This document shows positions 1-12,635 of a stretch of DNA of 64,000 bases, one piece after another. The notes beneath the pieces were generated by a model. That model searched no databases. It saw only the letters and a list, made by a program, of their open reading frames with translations, and was not told the origin of the DNA. Source of the stretch: Cerioporus squamosus (taxonomy: Eukaryota; Basidiomycota; Agaricomycetes; Polyporales; Polyporaceae); the NCBI GenBank assembly GCA_022592435.1, contig JABYQS010000047.1, positions 124,001 through 188,000 on the forward strand. Reading direction: 5' to 3'. Made by a program: the position numbers and the translations under genes. Each line of letters begins with the position of its first letter. The stretch's first letter is position 1.

Positions 1-1302
1 AAACCAGCTGTGCGGAGGAAGGTCAGCGACTGCCGTTGCAGAGGGAAGAGACGGACACGGACCTCCGTACGCGAGCGTCGCGGTGTCCCGAATCGTGTTC
101 TCCAGCTCGGATCCGTCTGCCGGGGCCATCTCTTGCAGCAGGGTGGCAGCGTACGATGTCCTCGCTGTGCCCTTGGCCTACATAGCGAGACGTTAGTGAC
201 AGCAACCGTAAGCATGTCAATGCTAGCCTCAAACATACCAGCGACTCCTTGACTTGAGCAAACGGCTTGCACCTCATGTCCTCCAAGTCCGTCCGCCATC
301 GCTGTAGTCCGGGCAGAGCGGTCTGACCGCCCATCCACGACGGGAGTCCTTGCACTGGGAGAGAAAACTTCAGCCTCGAGGTCGAAGGACGGCCATAGAG
401 GAAGGAAGAACCTACCGATAGCCAACGGGTTAAGCAGCCACAGCGGCGGACTGAGCCCGACAGCGACGACGTCCATGACGTCTTGCGCGGTCTGCACGAA
501 CGGATCCTGCGCGTTCTCGACGGTTACCCCATACGTGACGTCCATGATGAGCTGCCCGGCGCGACTGCACGGATATGCTCAGCATGTTGCACCCTGACGA
601 CATGCAACTTGAAGGGCACTCACAGCTGTATGTGCTCGAACACACCCTCGGGATCGCGCAGGAGGTTCTGCAGATACCTCGCGACGACCATTCGGTGCGA
701 CGGCTCGACGGAGCGCAGGAACGCCTGGTTGGTGTACTTCTCCTGGAGCAGGCGCCGCTGAGAGCGCCACAGCTGGCCATAGGGCATGAACCCAAAGTTC
801 CATTTGCTATGCCCAACCCTAGAAGACGTGACATCGTGAGCAAACGCGCATACTGCGCAGCGAGCGGCGGCAGCATCCATACTTACAAGTCAATCAGAGG
901 AAACGCCGGGCGGTCAGAGTAGATGCCGAAGCGGCCCTCGAGTAGGTCGTTCGTCGCCTCCGCCGAGTTAAGCAGGATGATTGACTTGCCGAACACCTGC
1001 AAGTGGATGACATCGCCTGCAAACACGAAGTCAGCGACTGGACACGACTTAGAACGATCCCGGGGGGACGGGGACTGCGCATACTTACCATAGAGCTTCC
1101 CCCACTCGGCGAACGTCCTCCAGGGGTTGTTACGCGGGATGTCCAGGATGTTGCCCAGAATAGGCAGGGGCGTGGGCCCAGGCGGCAGCTTCGACCGCGC
1201 ACGGCTGCGGCTCCAGTACTGCACCGCGGCGGAGACGAGCACGAGCAGAAGCGCGCTTGCCACGAAGGTGGGCGAGGCTCGAGGGGTGTCGATGAGGGTC
1301 AT
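1..1302 (-). CDS. Cytochrome P450 monooxygenase, N-terminal part (runs off window)
   Basis: A membrane-bound haem-thiolate monooxygenase, probably acting on a hydrophobic secondary metabolite at the ER. The start at 1302 opens with a hydrophobic anchor (about residues 9-26), then basic residues and the proline-rich hinge KLPPGPTPLPILGN that is diagnostic of microsomal P450s. Later exons, separated by short introns, give WNFGFMPYGQLWRSQRR (helix C region, the W-x-x-x-R haem contact), an LLRDPEGVF stretch, and near position 150 ELENTIRDTATLAYGG, which resembles the I-helix oxygen-binding region seen in fungal families. The ExxR motif and the haem-cysteine loop lie beyond base 1 and cannot be checked. 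A longer reading frame extends upstream of 1302, but the membrane anchor favours this start. The P450 class is secure; the family and substrate are not known. Confidence 0.9.
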
Positions 1303-2415
1303 CGCGGGTCGCAAGGCACAGGGCAAAGGACGACGGACGCAGAAAGAGCGTGCGGTACTGTGACGGTATCGAAGGTCGAAGTGGAAGTTCGGAACTCCGA
1401 ATTCCCTATGGCACTGGCGGCCTGCAGCTGAGCTTCCCGCGGGACGGTGTCTTGTACGGCTTATGGGTGATCCTGTAGGAGGCCGCTGATTGCGAAGAGG
1501 CTGATTTCTGCGCCCGGCCGTCGAGGTCCACGTCAAAAGCTGTGTAGCAGTGTGTAGCGTGCTCGGATGAGACGAACAGCAATTGGGCACCGTGCAGTGT
1601 GCACAGCGTCCGCGGAGGCGCGAAAATGATTTCTTCTGCTAGATCTGCGACTAGCCCGGCATCATACACGCTATGGCTATGTGGAGTTTCGAATGATGGG
1701 TTGGCGAGGAAGCAGCACGCGTGCGTCCAGGTGCATGCTCATCAGAATCATCGGGCATCACTTGGACCATGGATACTGTACTTACTTCATCAGCGGCCTG
1801 TGCCCGCGTACGGCTCTATAGGGCTCTATCTGTGCCGCCGGCCAGGCTCGGCCGGGAAGAAGGACCCTTCAAGTTTCTGACCCTTTCTGTTGGGACGTCA
1901 CTCGCAGGAGACTATAGGTTAAGCGATTCAGAGTCGGAGAGAGACCGCTGACACCCTGTGTTTAAACGTACTTATACCGGAACGTACCCAGTTTTCATCA
2001 TCTGTAGGTACATGGCGTTTCTCCTCCGCCGTCTGTTTCAAATCGCGTGTGACTTCCATCGAGTTCAAGGTGGACGGTTGAGGTGAACAGTTTCGAGAGT
2101 GCGTGGGAGCCACGTACTAGTAGGACACGGAGCAGAGAAGTCGATCCTATACTGGCGTCTATATCCGAGATCAACCCGGCCTGCTCAAGTCAGTTCAACT
2201 CGTACGGCTTGGTTCAATTGGCGGCTGCTGATCTCTGCTTCGTTGCTTCAACCTCGGACACATACCTTCCAGTCGTACGCCAGGCCTGCCACGAAGACCT
2301 CTCCGATGTAACATACATACACCGCATACATACTCCAGAATACACGCAAAACCGTCAACCCATCTACTCACTGTCACCCAACCTTCGAGTCGCCTCCTCA
2401 CCTCCCATATGCCTA
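1303..2415. other. Intergenic, no gene recognised
   Basis: This 1.1-kb stretch lies between the start of the P450 and the stop of the adenylating enzyme. It contains only short overlapping frames with no splice-consistent continuation and no recognisable motif. It should hold the P450 promoter and the terminator of the downstream gene. Confidence 0.5.
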
Positions 2416-4920
2416 TTAGACCCGATCCAAGAACTCCCGGTTCGCAGCAGCCGCCACGTCCCCGGCCTGGCTCGCATACAGCACTTCGATCTCCCTCTCG
2501 TACAACCGCAGACACACGCCGCGGCGCGGCGTGCCCTTGGGCGTGTGCTCCAGCGGCTTCGCGGGCGACGCGACGAGGACCATCTGTACGTGTACGGCGT
2601 GCGTTAGCGGGCGGCGCGCTCTGGCATCTGGCGCCGTGAGTTGTATACGAGAAGTAGTTACTCACGTTCTTCTTCACGCGGGCGTACTCCGGGGCGCGTT
2701 CGTTTGCGTGCTCGATGCTCGGCCTGCGACGCACAGCAACACAGCAGGCACAAGGGGGAGGAACAAGTCAAAAGTCAGCTCGGACACGCGTCGGTTGGTT
2801 GGGGAGAGAGACGCACCAGATAGCATCGACGAACTCCTTCAGCCTCTGCTCGTCCCCGTCCGGGACCTCAGAGCCCGCCGCGGGCTCGACGAGGATGCCG
2901 GGCTCAATGCGGTTGCGCCCGAACATGATCGCCGACGCGATGCGCGGTCATGGGCGATCGTGCCCTCTATTGTCAGTCGCGCGGCCTCGTCAGCGGATGG
3001 CTCGTTGACAGACGACGCAAGTGGACACTGAAGACGCACCGATCGGGACGGGGTTGATGTTCTCCCCCGTAGACAACACGAGTTGGTCGTCCTTGCGCCC
3101 ATACACGCGCCACCGCAGCGGGTCCGTCGGGTGTCGCTCCAGCAGATCCCCGACCGCAAACACCGGACGACCGTCCAGTTCCGAGTTCGTGACGTGCGGG
3201 AAGCAGATCTCCGTGGGGATCATGATCGGCTCGTACAGTCCCTCGAGCCCTTCGCCTTGCGGCTGCATCACGAACTCGACGTGGCGCGAGAGCTTGAAGT
3301 ACTCCCACTCAGACGCGCTAGGCGTGTCTTTGGGGATGAACATCGTCGCGGGCCCGACCTCGGTGCTGCCCCAGAAGGGGTGCATCGTCACCCCTGCGTT
3401 GACGAGCGCGTCGCCTAGGGATTTGTTCACCGAGGCCCCGGAGTACACCTGTAAGCGCAGGCGGTGAGGACGTGGGTGAGGAACAGTTACCAGATATCGA
3501 GGAGTGAGGGGAGACGCACAATGCAGTCGAGCGCTTGCAGGGCGGGCAGGTTGGCGGGGTCGCGTCCCCACGCCTAGGAGAACGGGCATCAGCGGACGTG
3601 CTCCGGCCCACGGCACGAACGGTAGAGGTACCTCGATGAAGACCGGGACGCAAAAGACGATGTTGCACTTGTCGGCCTCCCACGCAGACAGGAAGTTCGC
3701 GGGCGTTGGGATGGTCGGGGGCGAAGTCGGCTTGTAGATCGCGAACACCGCGCCGCTCGATACCTGTATCGCGCGAGCTCAGTACGGCCCAGCGCATGCA
3801 AGGTGGCGGAATGGCGACTTACGGGCCACTGCACCGCAGGTGAACCACAAGCAATTAGCAAATGAGCGAGATCTCAACATCCCATATGCGCGGGTACTAG
3901 CAGAAGTAAGGTTGGACTACGCACGATCAATGTAGCCAGTCCCATCGCGTCTGCGCGGGCACACACGGACCAACAAGATCCAGCAGCGGACGTACATAGA
4001 TATGAGCGACCGGACACCGCGATAGAACCCGAGAAGGCTACTCACGGAACATCGGGTTCGTGTGCGCCGCAATGCGCTTCCCGGCCACATCCACTTCTCC
4101 GTAGCCTGTTTCGTGTGGCCACGCGCGATGATCAGCCCTCCACCGCCCCTTGGACCCACAACTGACGCGAACGGACCACTAGTACTCACATGGGATGTTG
4201 CTGAGGTTAACGAGCCCGCGGCGGGTGATGGGGATGGGCTTGGGAAGTGCCGTCGTCCCGGACGAGTGCAGGATAATCGTCGTGTCCTTGTCCCCGATAT
4301 CGACGAGGCCCGGGTGCGCAGCGCCGCCGATGTGATCTTCTGGGCCCGGCATCTTGAAGATCTCGATGTGCACGCCCTTCTTCTCCAGGATGTCGGCCGC
4401 GCCGCGGATGAGGCCCTGCATCGCAGCGTCCGCGCTGACGAGCACGCGCGTCGTGCCGGTGACCTCGAGCAGGTGCGCGGTGACTAGAGGGTTGTTGCGC
4501 GGCGATAGGGGGAACGCGATGTAGCCCAGACTCATGATCGCGACGTTCGCGTAGATGTGGCTGAGGGTATCTGCGCGCACGGGGGATGAATGGGCCGAGA
4601 TGCGCACGCGAGGACGGACGGTACGTACCGGAAAGTGCTAGGATGCCAATTGTAGGTCGCTCACCGGCCTTCGTGCCTCTAACATGGTTGGAGATGACAC
4701 TCGCCACAGCCCCGATGCTCCGCCAGGCCTCCGCGTACGTGATATCGTGCGAGTCACCCGTCTCCGGGTGCGAGTACGTGAAGACGGGATGGTCGGGACT
4801 GTGTTCGGCGTGGTATGCGTAGAGCCCGGGAACAGAGAGCCCGTGGTCGAACTTGGCCGCCTTGAAAGTCGGATGGTTGACACCTTGAGGAGTCGTGGTA
4901 TGAGCGATCGCAGTAGTCAT
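2416..4920 (-). CDS. NRPS-like adenylate-forming enzyme (stand-alone A domain)
   Basis: Activates a carboxylic acid as an acyl-adenylate. In frame across about eight exons one reads the core motifs of the superfamily: the phosphate loop TIILHSSGTTALPKP (A3), AHTNPMF, the segment WPVSSGAVFAIYKP, GSTEVGPATM (A5), then GDLLERHP followed by YGRKDDQLVLSTGENINP (A7/A8), and a final TPKGTPRRG corresponding to the A10 region. The start at 4920 precedes MTTAIAHTTTPQGVNHPTF. The protein ends shortly after the A10 region (stop at 2416), so it lacks the carrier and reductase domains that follow in most basidiomycete enzymes of this type. It is either a genuine single-domain ligase or a C-terminally truncated adenylate-forming reductase. 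Its neighbours are a P450 and a prenyltransferase, which suggests natural-product biosynthesis. Confidence 0.85.
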
Positions 4921-6528
4921 GGTGTGGTCTGAAGTACGAGTGTGAGGGCGTCCGGAAGGTATACGTTTGAGCCAAGCTATGAACGAGTAACAACCGGGCA
5001 TGAGCAGAGGAATGATGCAGGTACGAGGAGAGCGCGTACCAGGGTATCCGCCTTATGGGAAGACGCGTCCTGTGTTCACTGTCGAGAAGTGGGTGTCTGG
5101 TGAGGTGCTAAGTACACGTCGCCGAAGGGTTCGAGCAAGGGCAGAGGGGAGGAGCCTCATGATGAAGACGAAGTCGAGCACGATGAAGGGCAGACGCAGG
5201 AGACGCTGAGAGGCGCGTTTCTTCCTGCGTGATGGATCGGATCGCACGCAGCATGCGCAGACGTTGGGCGCAGATGGCTCTAAACATGACCGTCTCCGGG
5301 GTCCTGCACCTCAGATAGCCGTTCCATCTGCATCGTGATGGTCATGCCAAACTTCTTCTTGTTGTCTTCAGCGAAAACCTTCGGAACAACAAATTCATAC
5401 TGAGCAGAATAGATTCGTCACTCACCGCGAACAGCGGGCGGAGAGCACGTCGCCTCGGACTGTAAAGCCGAGACTAGTGCCTCCTGCTCAAATTCCCGTA
5501 TTGCGCCGCGGGCTCACCATGTTGCATATGCATCATGGCGCACCCGTCCGGTGAACCACCGGTCATCGATAATCGGTGAACAGATCGGGGTTCGCGGTGC
5601 ATCTGCAGCTGAATTCCTGCACTTCTGGCCATGGGAAGGAACCGGATCGCGGAGCTGAGATCGTCAAGGTGCATCGGGCGGATGGACGGTGCTGGAGCGT
5701 GCCGTTCTCGCAGTCAGAGAAGCATCGACTTCGCGCTGCGGCGCAAGCATGGAAGCAGAAGGGTCGGAACTTTGCATGTCAATGATAGGAGCGGCGGGAA
5801 GAGAAGAGAAGAGAAGGCGCAACACGGCGAGGTACGGTCGCTGCCACTGGAGACACCGTTCGGGTCTTCTGAAGTTCCCCAGCTTCTGGGCCTGACCGCG
5901 GAGATGTGCCGCCTCCTGAGTCCTCCTGACACCTGCGGGCAGATGCAGTCGCCAGTGCCACTGTCAATTTCTGTCAACCACGGTGCTCTGCTCGCTGTGT
6001 CGGTGGGAGATGGACCGTGGGCCTCGACGGACGAGCCGCCTGACTGTGACGTCTCCTCGAGAGAATCAACGTAAAGGGGGGCGCCAGGGCCCGGACGTCG
6101 CGTTGTGAGAGAAGGCGTCAGGCTTCAGCTTGTCCGATGTCGCAAATGGCCAGTCCGCGAGAGGATTAGGCAGAACTGAGAACAGAAGTAATCGGATAGA
6201 AGCATGGCTGCTGTTCGCACGTCGCAGAGTCGCAAGTCTGAGATGATCATGATGGAGACAAGTCAAGTCGCCGGCGCTGCGGTCTCAGACTCAGACAAAG
6301 ATAGATTGCGACACGGTCACGGGCACGCGTCACGTAGGCTTTTGCTTGATAATAATGAAACCCAAAAATACAAATGAGACTTAAGACGCAGAGAGATCTA
6401 CTTCGAGACGGGGTTGGGGCCGAGGGCCGGGGTATGTATGTGCAACGATAGCTGATAGTGTCGGAATACAGAGACTGAGAGGCCGAGGCAATAAAATAAT
6501 AAGTAGCGGGGACAGGGGAGAGGCGGGA
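4921..6528. other. Intergenic, no gene recognised
   Basis: A 1.6-kb gap. Short frames are present on both strands but none shows a known motif or consistent exon joins. A hydrophobic minus-strand frame at 5053-5247 could be a stray exon but has no partner. Confidence 0.4.
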
Positions 6529-7659
6529 TCATGCGTAGTACATCCGATAGTACGCAGGCAAGGAATGTGCGGCAGACAACCAGAGCTGCAACCCACAGAA
6601 AGAAATCAGCATACACCCAGGGTACGAAGAAGGGAGAGAAAAGCAGAAGACGGGACACACACGTTGTACCAGTAAAACGCGACCTGATACTCGTGTACGG
6701 TCTTGCCCACGACGTACTGCGCCCCGACAAAGACGCCAAGCAAGACGAACGAGACACACGTCGCCACGTCGAGCCCCCAGACGACCGAGAGCCCGACAGA
6801 CCACAGGAGCAGGGGCACGATGACCATGAACCGCGCGAGCCGGGCCCCGAACACGATGGGGATCGTCTGCCGGCCGATGGCGCGGTCACCGTCGACGTCC
6901 TTGTAGTCCTGCGAGTGGATCGTCGTGAAGAAGATACCGGTGCTCGCGGCGATCGACCACAGCGCCACGCCGTCCAGCGTCGTCGGGTCGCGACCTGCCG
7001 ACAAATCGTCAGCCGAGTGTCTCAATGTCAATGACCATGCTTCCGCGAGCAACGGAGGGTCCATGTCACGGTAAGTACGCACCGGCAACGAGCGTGGCCC
7101 CGGTCTCGAAGGAGCAGAAACCGAGCGCGTTCACGAGGTTCCGGATCACCCAGTGCGCGCGGTGCGCCCCGAGCTCGTCGTAGATGACGGTGAGCGCGAC
7201 GAGGGCGATGCTCGCGTACAGCGTCTCGACGCTGTACAGCGCGGAGTAGCCCCAGCAGATCGGCACGAGCAGCCAGCGGAAGAGGAGTGCCTGCCGGAGT
7301 GTGATGCGCTTCGCGGGGAGCGGCCGGTCGCGCTTGTTCATCTCGTCCTCGTCTGGGTCCATCGTCTGGTTTGAGACATCGAACTGCAGGACGTGCAGCC
7401 AGACCCAGAAGACGACGTGCGCGAGACGTGGGAGGTCGCTTAGGGGTGCCGACGCCGCGGCAAGCGAGCTCTGTGGGAGCGAGAAGTCAAATGTTAGCGT
7501 TACATTCAGGGCGCGGAAGGGGAAATCGGAAGGGTCAGAGAGGCGACATACGACAGGGACCACGGTCGTCTTCAAGTCTGATTTCGTGAAGAGGAAGCAT
7601 GTGTGGAGGAAGTAGGGGATCTGGGAGAGTAACCGTGCGGACTGGCGAAGGAGCGACAT
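6529..7659 (-). CDS. UbiA-family integral membrane prenyltransferase/terpene cyclase
   Basis: A polytopic membrane enzyme that uses a prenyl diphosphate, either to prenylate an acceptor or, in some fungal members, to cyclise it. The start at 7659 gives MSLLRQSARLLSQIPYF. After an intron comes VFWVWLHVLQFDVSNQTMDP, leading into the first Asp-rich motif region (NQTMDPDEDEMNKRDRPLP) and then a run of hydrophobic helices. The second Asp-rich motif is YKDVDGDRAIGR. The last exon ends ...AYYRMYYA at the stop codon 6529-6531. Both diphosphate/Mg-binding motifs are present, so the enzyme looks functional. It lies between the adenylating enzyme and the methyltransferase, in what may be a terpenoid or meroterpenoid cluster. 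A Harbinger-like MITE starts about 155 bp upstream of the start codon and could affect the promoter. Confidence 0.85.
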
Positions 7660-7813
7660 GGCGCCGTGCGAGCTAGACAGTCTATGAAGCGGAAAAAGGG
7701 AAGAACGCGAGACTCTAGAAAAGAAAGCCGAAGAGAAGTGGTCCGTATGGACTCGAATATGGCAGCACTGAGCGGGCAAGAAAAACGGGCTGTGGGCGGA
7801 AGGCCAACTCTTA

Positions 7814-8350
7814 GGGCCTGGTCGGCAGCATCAACCCCGGGATCAACCTCAAAAGGTCAGTGGGTCGAGATATGGCCGAGATCTCCGGAGATCACGGGGT
7901 CAACTGGTAACGGACCGTAACTCGTGTGATTAAGCGTGACTGTGTGAGTAACAGGCGCTTCCCGTGCGCGGCTTTCTAACCCCCCTGGAAGTGGACGAGT
8001 TGTTTTGAGGGCGTAAATGCGAATTTTGAAGTGAAAACAACTGCTACAGGCAGCAGACATACTAGAGAAGAGGCTCATTAGGTAGATTTAGTCATTTACA
8101 TCGAGCGGATACACTAGATCTAAGAGGCAACGTGCAGCAGCCCTCTGGACGGGAGAACTCGGAAAATCACCGGGAGAGCCGGAACGGTCGCAAGCGCTCG
8201 ATCAAGGTGAACCGTGACAGGTCTCAACACAGCCGCCGATCGCAACGAGTCGATTTCAAGACGCAAGCGCTCTTGTTTTCGTGTGATCCCAAGGTTGATC
8301 AACGTTTGGCGCTTTCAACCCCTGGGGGGTTGATGCTGCCGACCAGGCCC
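7814..8350. mobile_element. PIF/Harbinger-like MITE
   Basis: A 537-bp non-coding element with terminal inverted repeats. The left end is GGGCCTGGTCGGCAGCATCA (7814 onward), continuing ACCCC, and the right end (8326-8350) is its exact reverse complement. The three bases TTA occur on both outer sides (7811-7813 and 8351-8353), which matches the TTA/TWA duplications and GGSC-type ends of PIF/Harbinger transposons. No transposase frame lies inside, so it is a deletion derivative mobilised in trans. Confidence 0.8.
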
Positions 8351-10585
8351 TTAAGTAATTGGAGGGCAGAATGCGTGCCCACAGGTGCCTACCGCAAATG
8401 CATCATGATGGGCAGAGCGTCCGTAGTGTGTATCATATTGATGATGTTCTCTAGCAGAAACGGCGGCCATTCGCGTGGTGCGCGTAACCTCGGATGAAGT
8501 TTGCAGGACCGACCGAGCAGTGCTACGATAGGGTCCAAGGGATCTGCCTCCAGAATGCGGCCGAGTCTAACGAATCAGATCAGATATTCGGAGTTCAGAG
8601 CCACCACCTGGAGGCTGCGGCCGCACGTCACTGAGACTGGTGCGCCATCTGTGTCATCGGTGAGTGAGCGTGCGGTATCCGCAAAACAAGCATCCTGACC
8701 GCGCGCGGAGTGAGATGGCCACCCGAGTGTGGGAGATGGCACCGCTCGTGAGGCGGGGGCACCGCCAGCCCGCGTCGTTGAGGCCCCGGTAGCCGGCGTG
8801 TAAGCATCTGGAAGCTGAGCGCGGACGAATACGACGCGTGATTTGTACAGCAGGCACTCGGAAAGCGTCGAAACGTTGAGGGCATAGTGAGGGAGGACCG
8901 AAACAGTGGGAGGAGCGTAGCGTAACCGAAGGCTGTCGCTATGATCGGATGTAGGCAACGCGCCTGATGGATCTGTGCAATGCAAGCGCACTGGTTTGGC
9001 TCGGTGCGGTTAACCTGGGTGTTGTGACCGAGTCCAGGGCATCATTACAGGATCATCTTCAGCACAGAGCACGCTGAGCGTCGAAGGGATGCCAGAGAAA
9101 AGACGGCAAGAAATACGTCGCATCGGTAGTATCGCAGGAATGTCTTGCGTGCTCGTGATACGATGCCACGGCAACTCTCTGGAGTGCGGTGCACGGCGCA
9201 GGATGGCACAGGTCATGAACAACTGTGGAAATGTACATCAGAGCTTCTGATATCATGGGTGCAGAGAACTTTTTGACTTACTTCAAAGGTGAATTGCCTG
9301 ATTCATTACGATCCGCAGGTTCCCGTAGCGGGCCTCGCCTTGCTGGGGCGAGGACAGCGTGACGTCGCACAGAGTTCTGTCTGTTTCAAGTGTCGACTCT
9401 TCGTTTGGCTGGGCTGGCGTGGCTGGCGTCTGGAACCTCATCGTCGTCACTCGTGAGGAAGTCGAACGCTCTAGAGTCTGCTGTCGGCGTGACACCGTCC
9501 TATAGCCAGTCGTTGGTGCTCCTCCGCGTTCAAATGGGCTTGCAGGTAGTCATCAAAAATCCAGAGTGCTGATATTAATCCTGGTCTCAGTGACGATCGA
9601 AGCTAAGCATGCAGGGAGAACGAGCTCCAAGTCGGTCCGAGCCCAACTTCACGCGGCGTTGCAGATCCATGCGCAGCAGTTCAACATAGCGATTAACGGT
9701 AAGCTGCAACGCTAGAAGCATAAATAAGATCGTCCAGGGTTCGGCTACATACTTATGTGCCGTGCAGATGGTGACGAGCTCGAGGCTGGCAGTGGTAGGA
9801 GGAGGATCTGGATTCTGGACTGACTGGACTGAACAAGCTTGGCGAACCGGCGCCGCGTGTCCGTGGTTGTGACGCGTTACTGGTGACGCCGTGACGCCTA
9901 ACGCCTAACGCCGCGTTGCCAGCGGCGCGCTGGCCTTCGCGCTGGCCACCAACATCTGAATCCCGGTATCCAAAATCCGCACCTCACAGACAGTACTTTG
10001 AAGCTCTTGAGATTTGAAATGGAACAGCTGCTAAACGGCTGGATAACTCAAGTCGATTGAGGGCGTCGGACGTTCTCACCTGCGGAATTTCGTATGTCGT
10101 CGTCAAACGTTGAGCTGGCATGCTTGGGTAACACTGACGTGCTTGCGTTTTTCAGCTCATATCAGACTTCTGCCTGGTTGCACTCTTTGAAAAAACATTT
10201 GCGTCCTAGGCCATACGAGGGAGGAGTGCGCGAGTCGCGGCGGGTTCTCAGTCTGACCCTCGGAGCGCCTTGCACGGACTTCCGCCCAAGCGGCAATCTA
10301 TCACTGCAGAACCTCACAGGACCTACTGTATGTCATTAGACGGGGACATCCGGGTTACCCTTGTCTTTCTTTTGACTGCATCTTCTCTGCTTCTGTGATG
10401 CCAACGTGCGCCCAAGTCTTTCGCGGAGATATCCTGTGAGCTTCGCATATGGCCTTATCGATCTCGCAGGACTAGGTTGTACTCTTATCCACGGTCCTAC
10501 CTTGCTGTCTCAGTCGGCTCTCCTCTCTCAGCACTCCGTAATCCGTCAGCTCTCGCCGCATATCCGCCTATTGCATCCATTCGTG
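8351..10585. other. Intergenic, no gene recognised
   Basis: A 2.2-kb stretch between the MITE and the methyltransferase. Open frames reach about 130 codons (minus strand 8575-8991) but show no family motif. A short GC-rich patch of direct repeats (GACGCCTAACGCCTAACGCC) lies near 9892-9912. The right end should contain the methyltransferase promoter. Confidence 0.4.
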
Positions 10586-11751
10586 ATGACGACTCCCGAA
10601 ATCGCTCGCGACTCGAATTACATCATACCCGCCGCCGATCCAGAGAAGAAACGGTGAGTCCGACTTCCTTCTGGCAGAGCACACCGTACGAACCCTAACG
10701 GACTCTACCTATAGGCTCGTCACCCAATATGCGATGAAGAAAGCGATATACGGGTGGTCGGCCGCTGTACCGCCGTCTTTTGACATATCCAACATCTCGG
10801 AGGTTCTGGATGTGGCGGCAGGCACCTGCGTCTGGACGGCCGACTTCGCGAGAATTCCGGAGGTCAACGCTCGCCTCGCCCTGCCTGGCCGCCCGCCCGT
10901 TGCCAACCCCATCCAGCTGACCGCGTGCGATATCGAGACGCGGTTCTTCCCGGAGCAGAGTTTCCTCGACAGCCTCAACATCAAGACGTTCCACCAGGAC
11001 GTGACGAAGCCGTTCCCGGCCGAGTTGCATGGCAAGTTCGACATCATCCACATTAGTTTCCTTCTGCTCTGCCTGACAGAGCAAGGATGGAAGGACGCGC
11101 TCGCGAACGTCCGAGATGGTCTCAGTATGTGTGATTTCTATCTGGCCCAATGTTTCCGACTCGCTGACGCGGGTTATAGAGCCTGGTGGCATCCTCTTCT
11201 TGGACGATGCTGACCCGATCATCTACACGGAACAGTATCCTCCGCCACCAGAAGACGCTCCCACCCACGATGTCGCGGCTTCTCTCGCCGCCCCTGGTTG
11301 GCTTGGCAAAGCGAACCGCATCTACCTTGCATTCGCCCTTGCGAACAACTTCGTCGTAGAGTAAGTGCCTGTTCCCACTGCGGCGCCCATAACCCTGACC
11401 ACCCCTGTTAGCTTGTCCTTCCGCATGCCTTACATGCTCTCCACCGCAGGCCTCTCGGTCGTGGAGTCCAGGCGTGGCTACGCTACTGCGGGGAAGCTCT
11501 GTCACAATTTCAGGGGCAACGCGGGCGATACATCGGCCTTCGAGGACTTCTCGGTCGAGAACTACATCTTCATCTTCGAGCATCTTGCCCCCGCACTTCT
11601 CGCCAAGGGCGAGCTGTACCAGCCCGACGGCACGAAGGTCACCTCGGAGCAGGAGATGCAGGCGATGCTGCAGGAGATCAGAGACGGCCTTCGGGCCGAG
11701 GGGGCGCTGTCCATCGGCCGGTACTTCATCGCGAAGAAGACGGCAGAATGA
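10586..11751 (+). CDS. Class I SAM-dependent methyltransferase
   Basis: Transfers a methyl group from S-adenosylmethionine to a small molecule. It has four exons with introns at about 10653-10714, 11126-11179 and 11360-11411, all GT-AG and phase-consistent. The start MTTPEIARDSNYIIP at 10586 is in the first exon. Motif I appears as EVLDVAAGTCVWTADFA (the glycine-rich loop has an alanine), the acidic motif II region as LTACDIETRFFP, then FDIIHISFLLLCL and the post-motif KPGGILFLDDADP. It ends ...GRYFIAKKTAE. The architecture resembles fungal methyltransferase_25/UbiE-like enzymes of secondary-metabolite clusters. It stands next to the prenyltransferase; the acceptor cannot be inferred. Confidence 0.88.
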
Positions 11752-12635
11752 AAGCACAGTACGTCGCGCATCCTTGCAACATCCTCGTCCTCTCTTCTAC
11801 GCGTGGGCGGGTCGCTCAAACTTTGTACCGTGTCCGACCTTATTTGGCGCACTTCTGGCTCGCTCACGCTGTTCCTGTCTCTGTCCAGCAATGACATTTA
11901 AGCGGATCATCGCCGCACCGAGTGTGAACAATTGGATGGGACATGTTCCAAAGCTGTGAGACTCATCACTGGCGTATTCTTCGTCGGAGATCGAGCTCTG
12001 ATGAAGCCGTCGGGCTGTCGCGCCATCGGCCCATCGCTAATCATGCAAGCTACATAGCAGGACATCGCACGTCCATCACCAACCATCTTCTGCCCGATGG
12101 ACCTTCCATCTATCATGGAGCAGGAAGAACGGCAATCCATGTTTAGTCCGATGTGAGAGCGTTGTGCGTGGCTTCGCAGGCTGCCAGAAGCTGTCAGAAT
12201 GCTCGTCAATGTCAGAGGCTGTGATCAGAACACCTGACCTCGAACATACGTGAGCACCTGCTATGTAATCTTGTGCAAGTACTGCGCTCACGCTGATTCG
12301 TATCCACGTTTTCAGAAGGTCTCATCGTTCAGTCCGGGCTTCGCAGGCTTGTCGCACACGACGTGCTCCATCATCCACGCTACGGCATTTCAAACGCCCG
12401 CAAGATGATCTTCCTTCGCCATGCAACACGGCCACATGCACCTGATGCCCTGCCCCCGCGCCGCGGCTCGGGCGAGACGAGGGATGTTTCAATGCATCCC
12501 TTCGTGATTCGCACGCATGTTCCGATGTCGCTCCAGCGCATACATATTAGTGCCCGGCCTCGAGGCATATTTTACACCCTCTGCTCGAAGGACGCATCAG
12601 GGCGCAGGACACCTTTTCCCTTCACGCAAGACGCC
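11752..12635. other. Intergenic, no gene recognised
   Basis: An 884-bp gap holding the 3' region of the methyltransferase and the promoter region of the DUF6534 gene. Only short frames without motifs are present. Confidence 0.5.

Noticed and set aside
883..1590. N-terminally extended P450
   Set aside because: The extra residues before 1302 precede the membrane anchor and look like untranslated leader.
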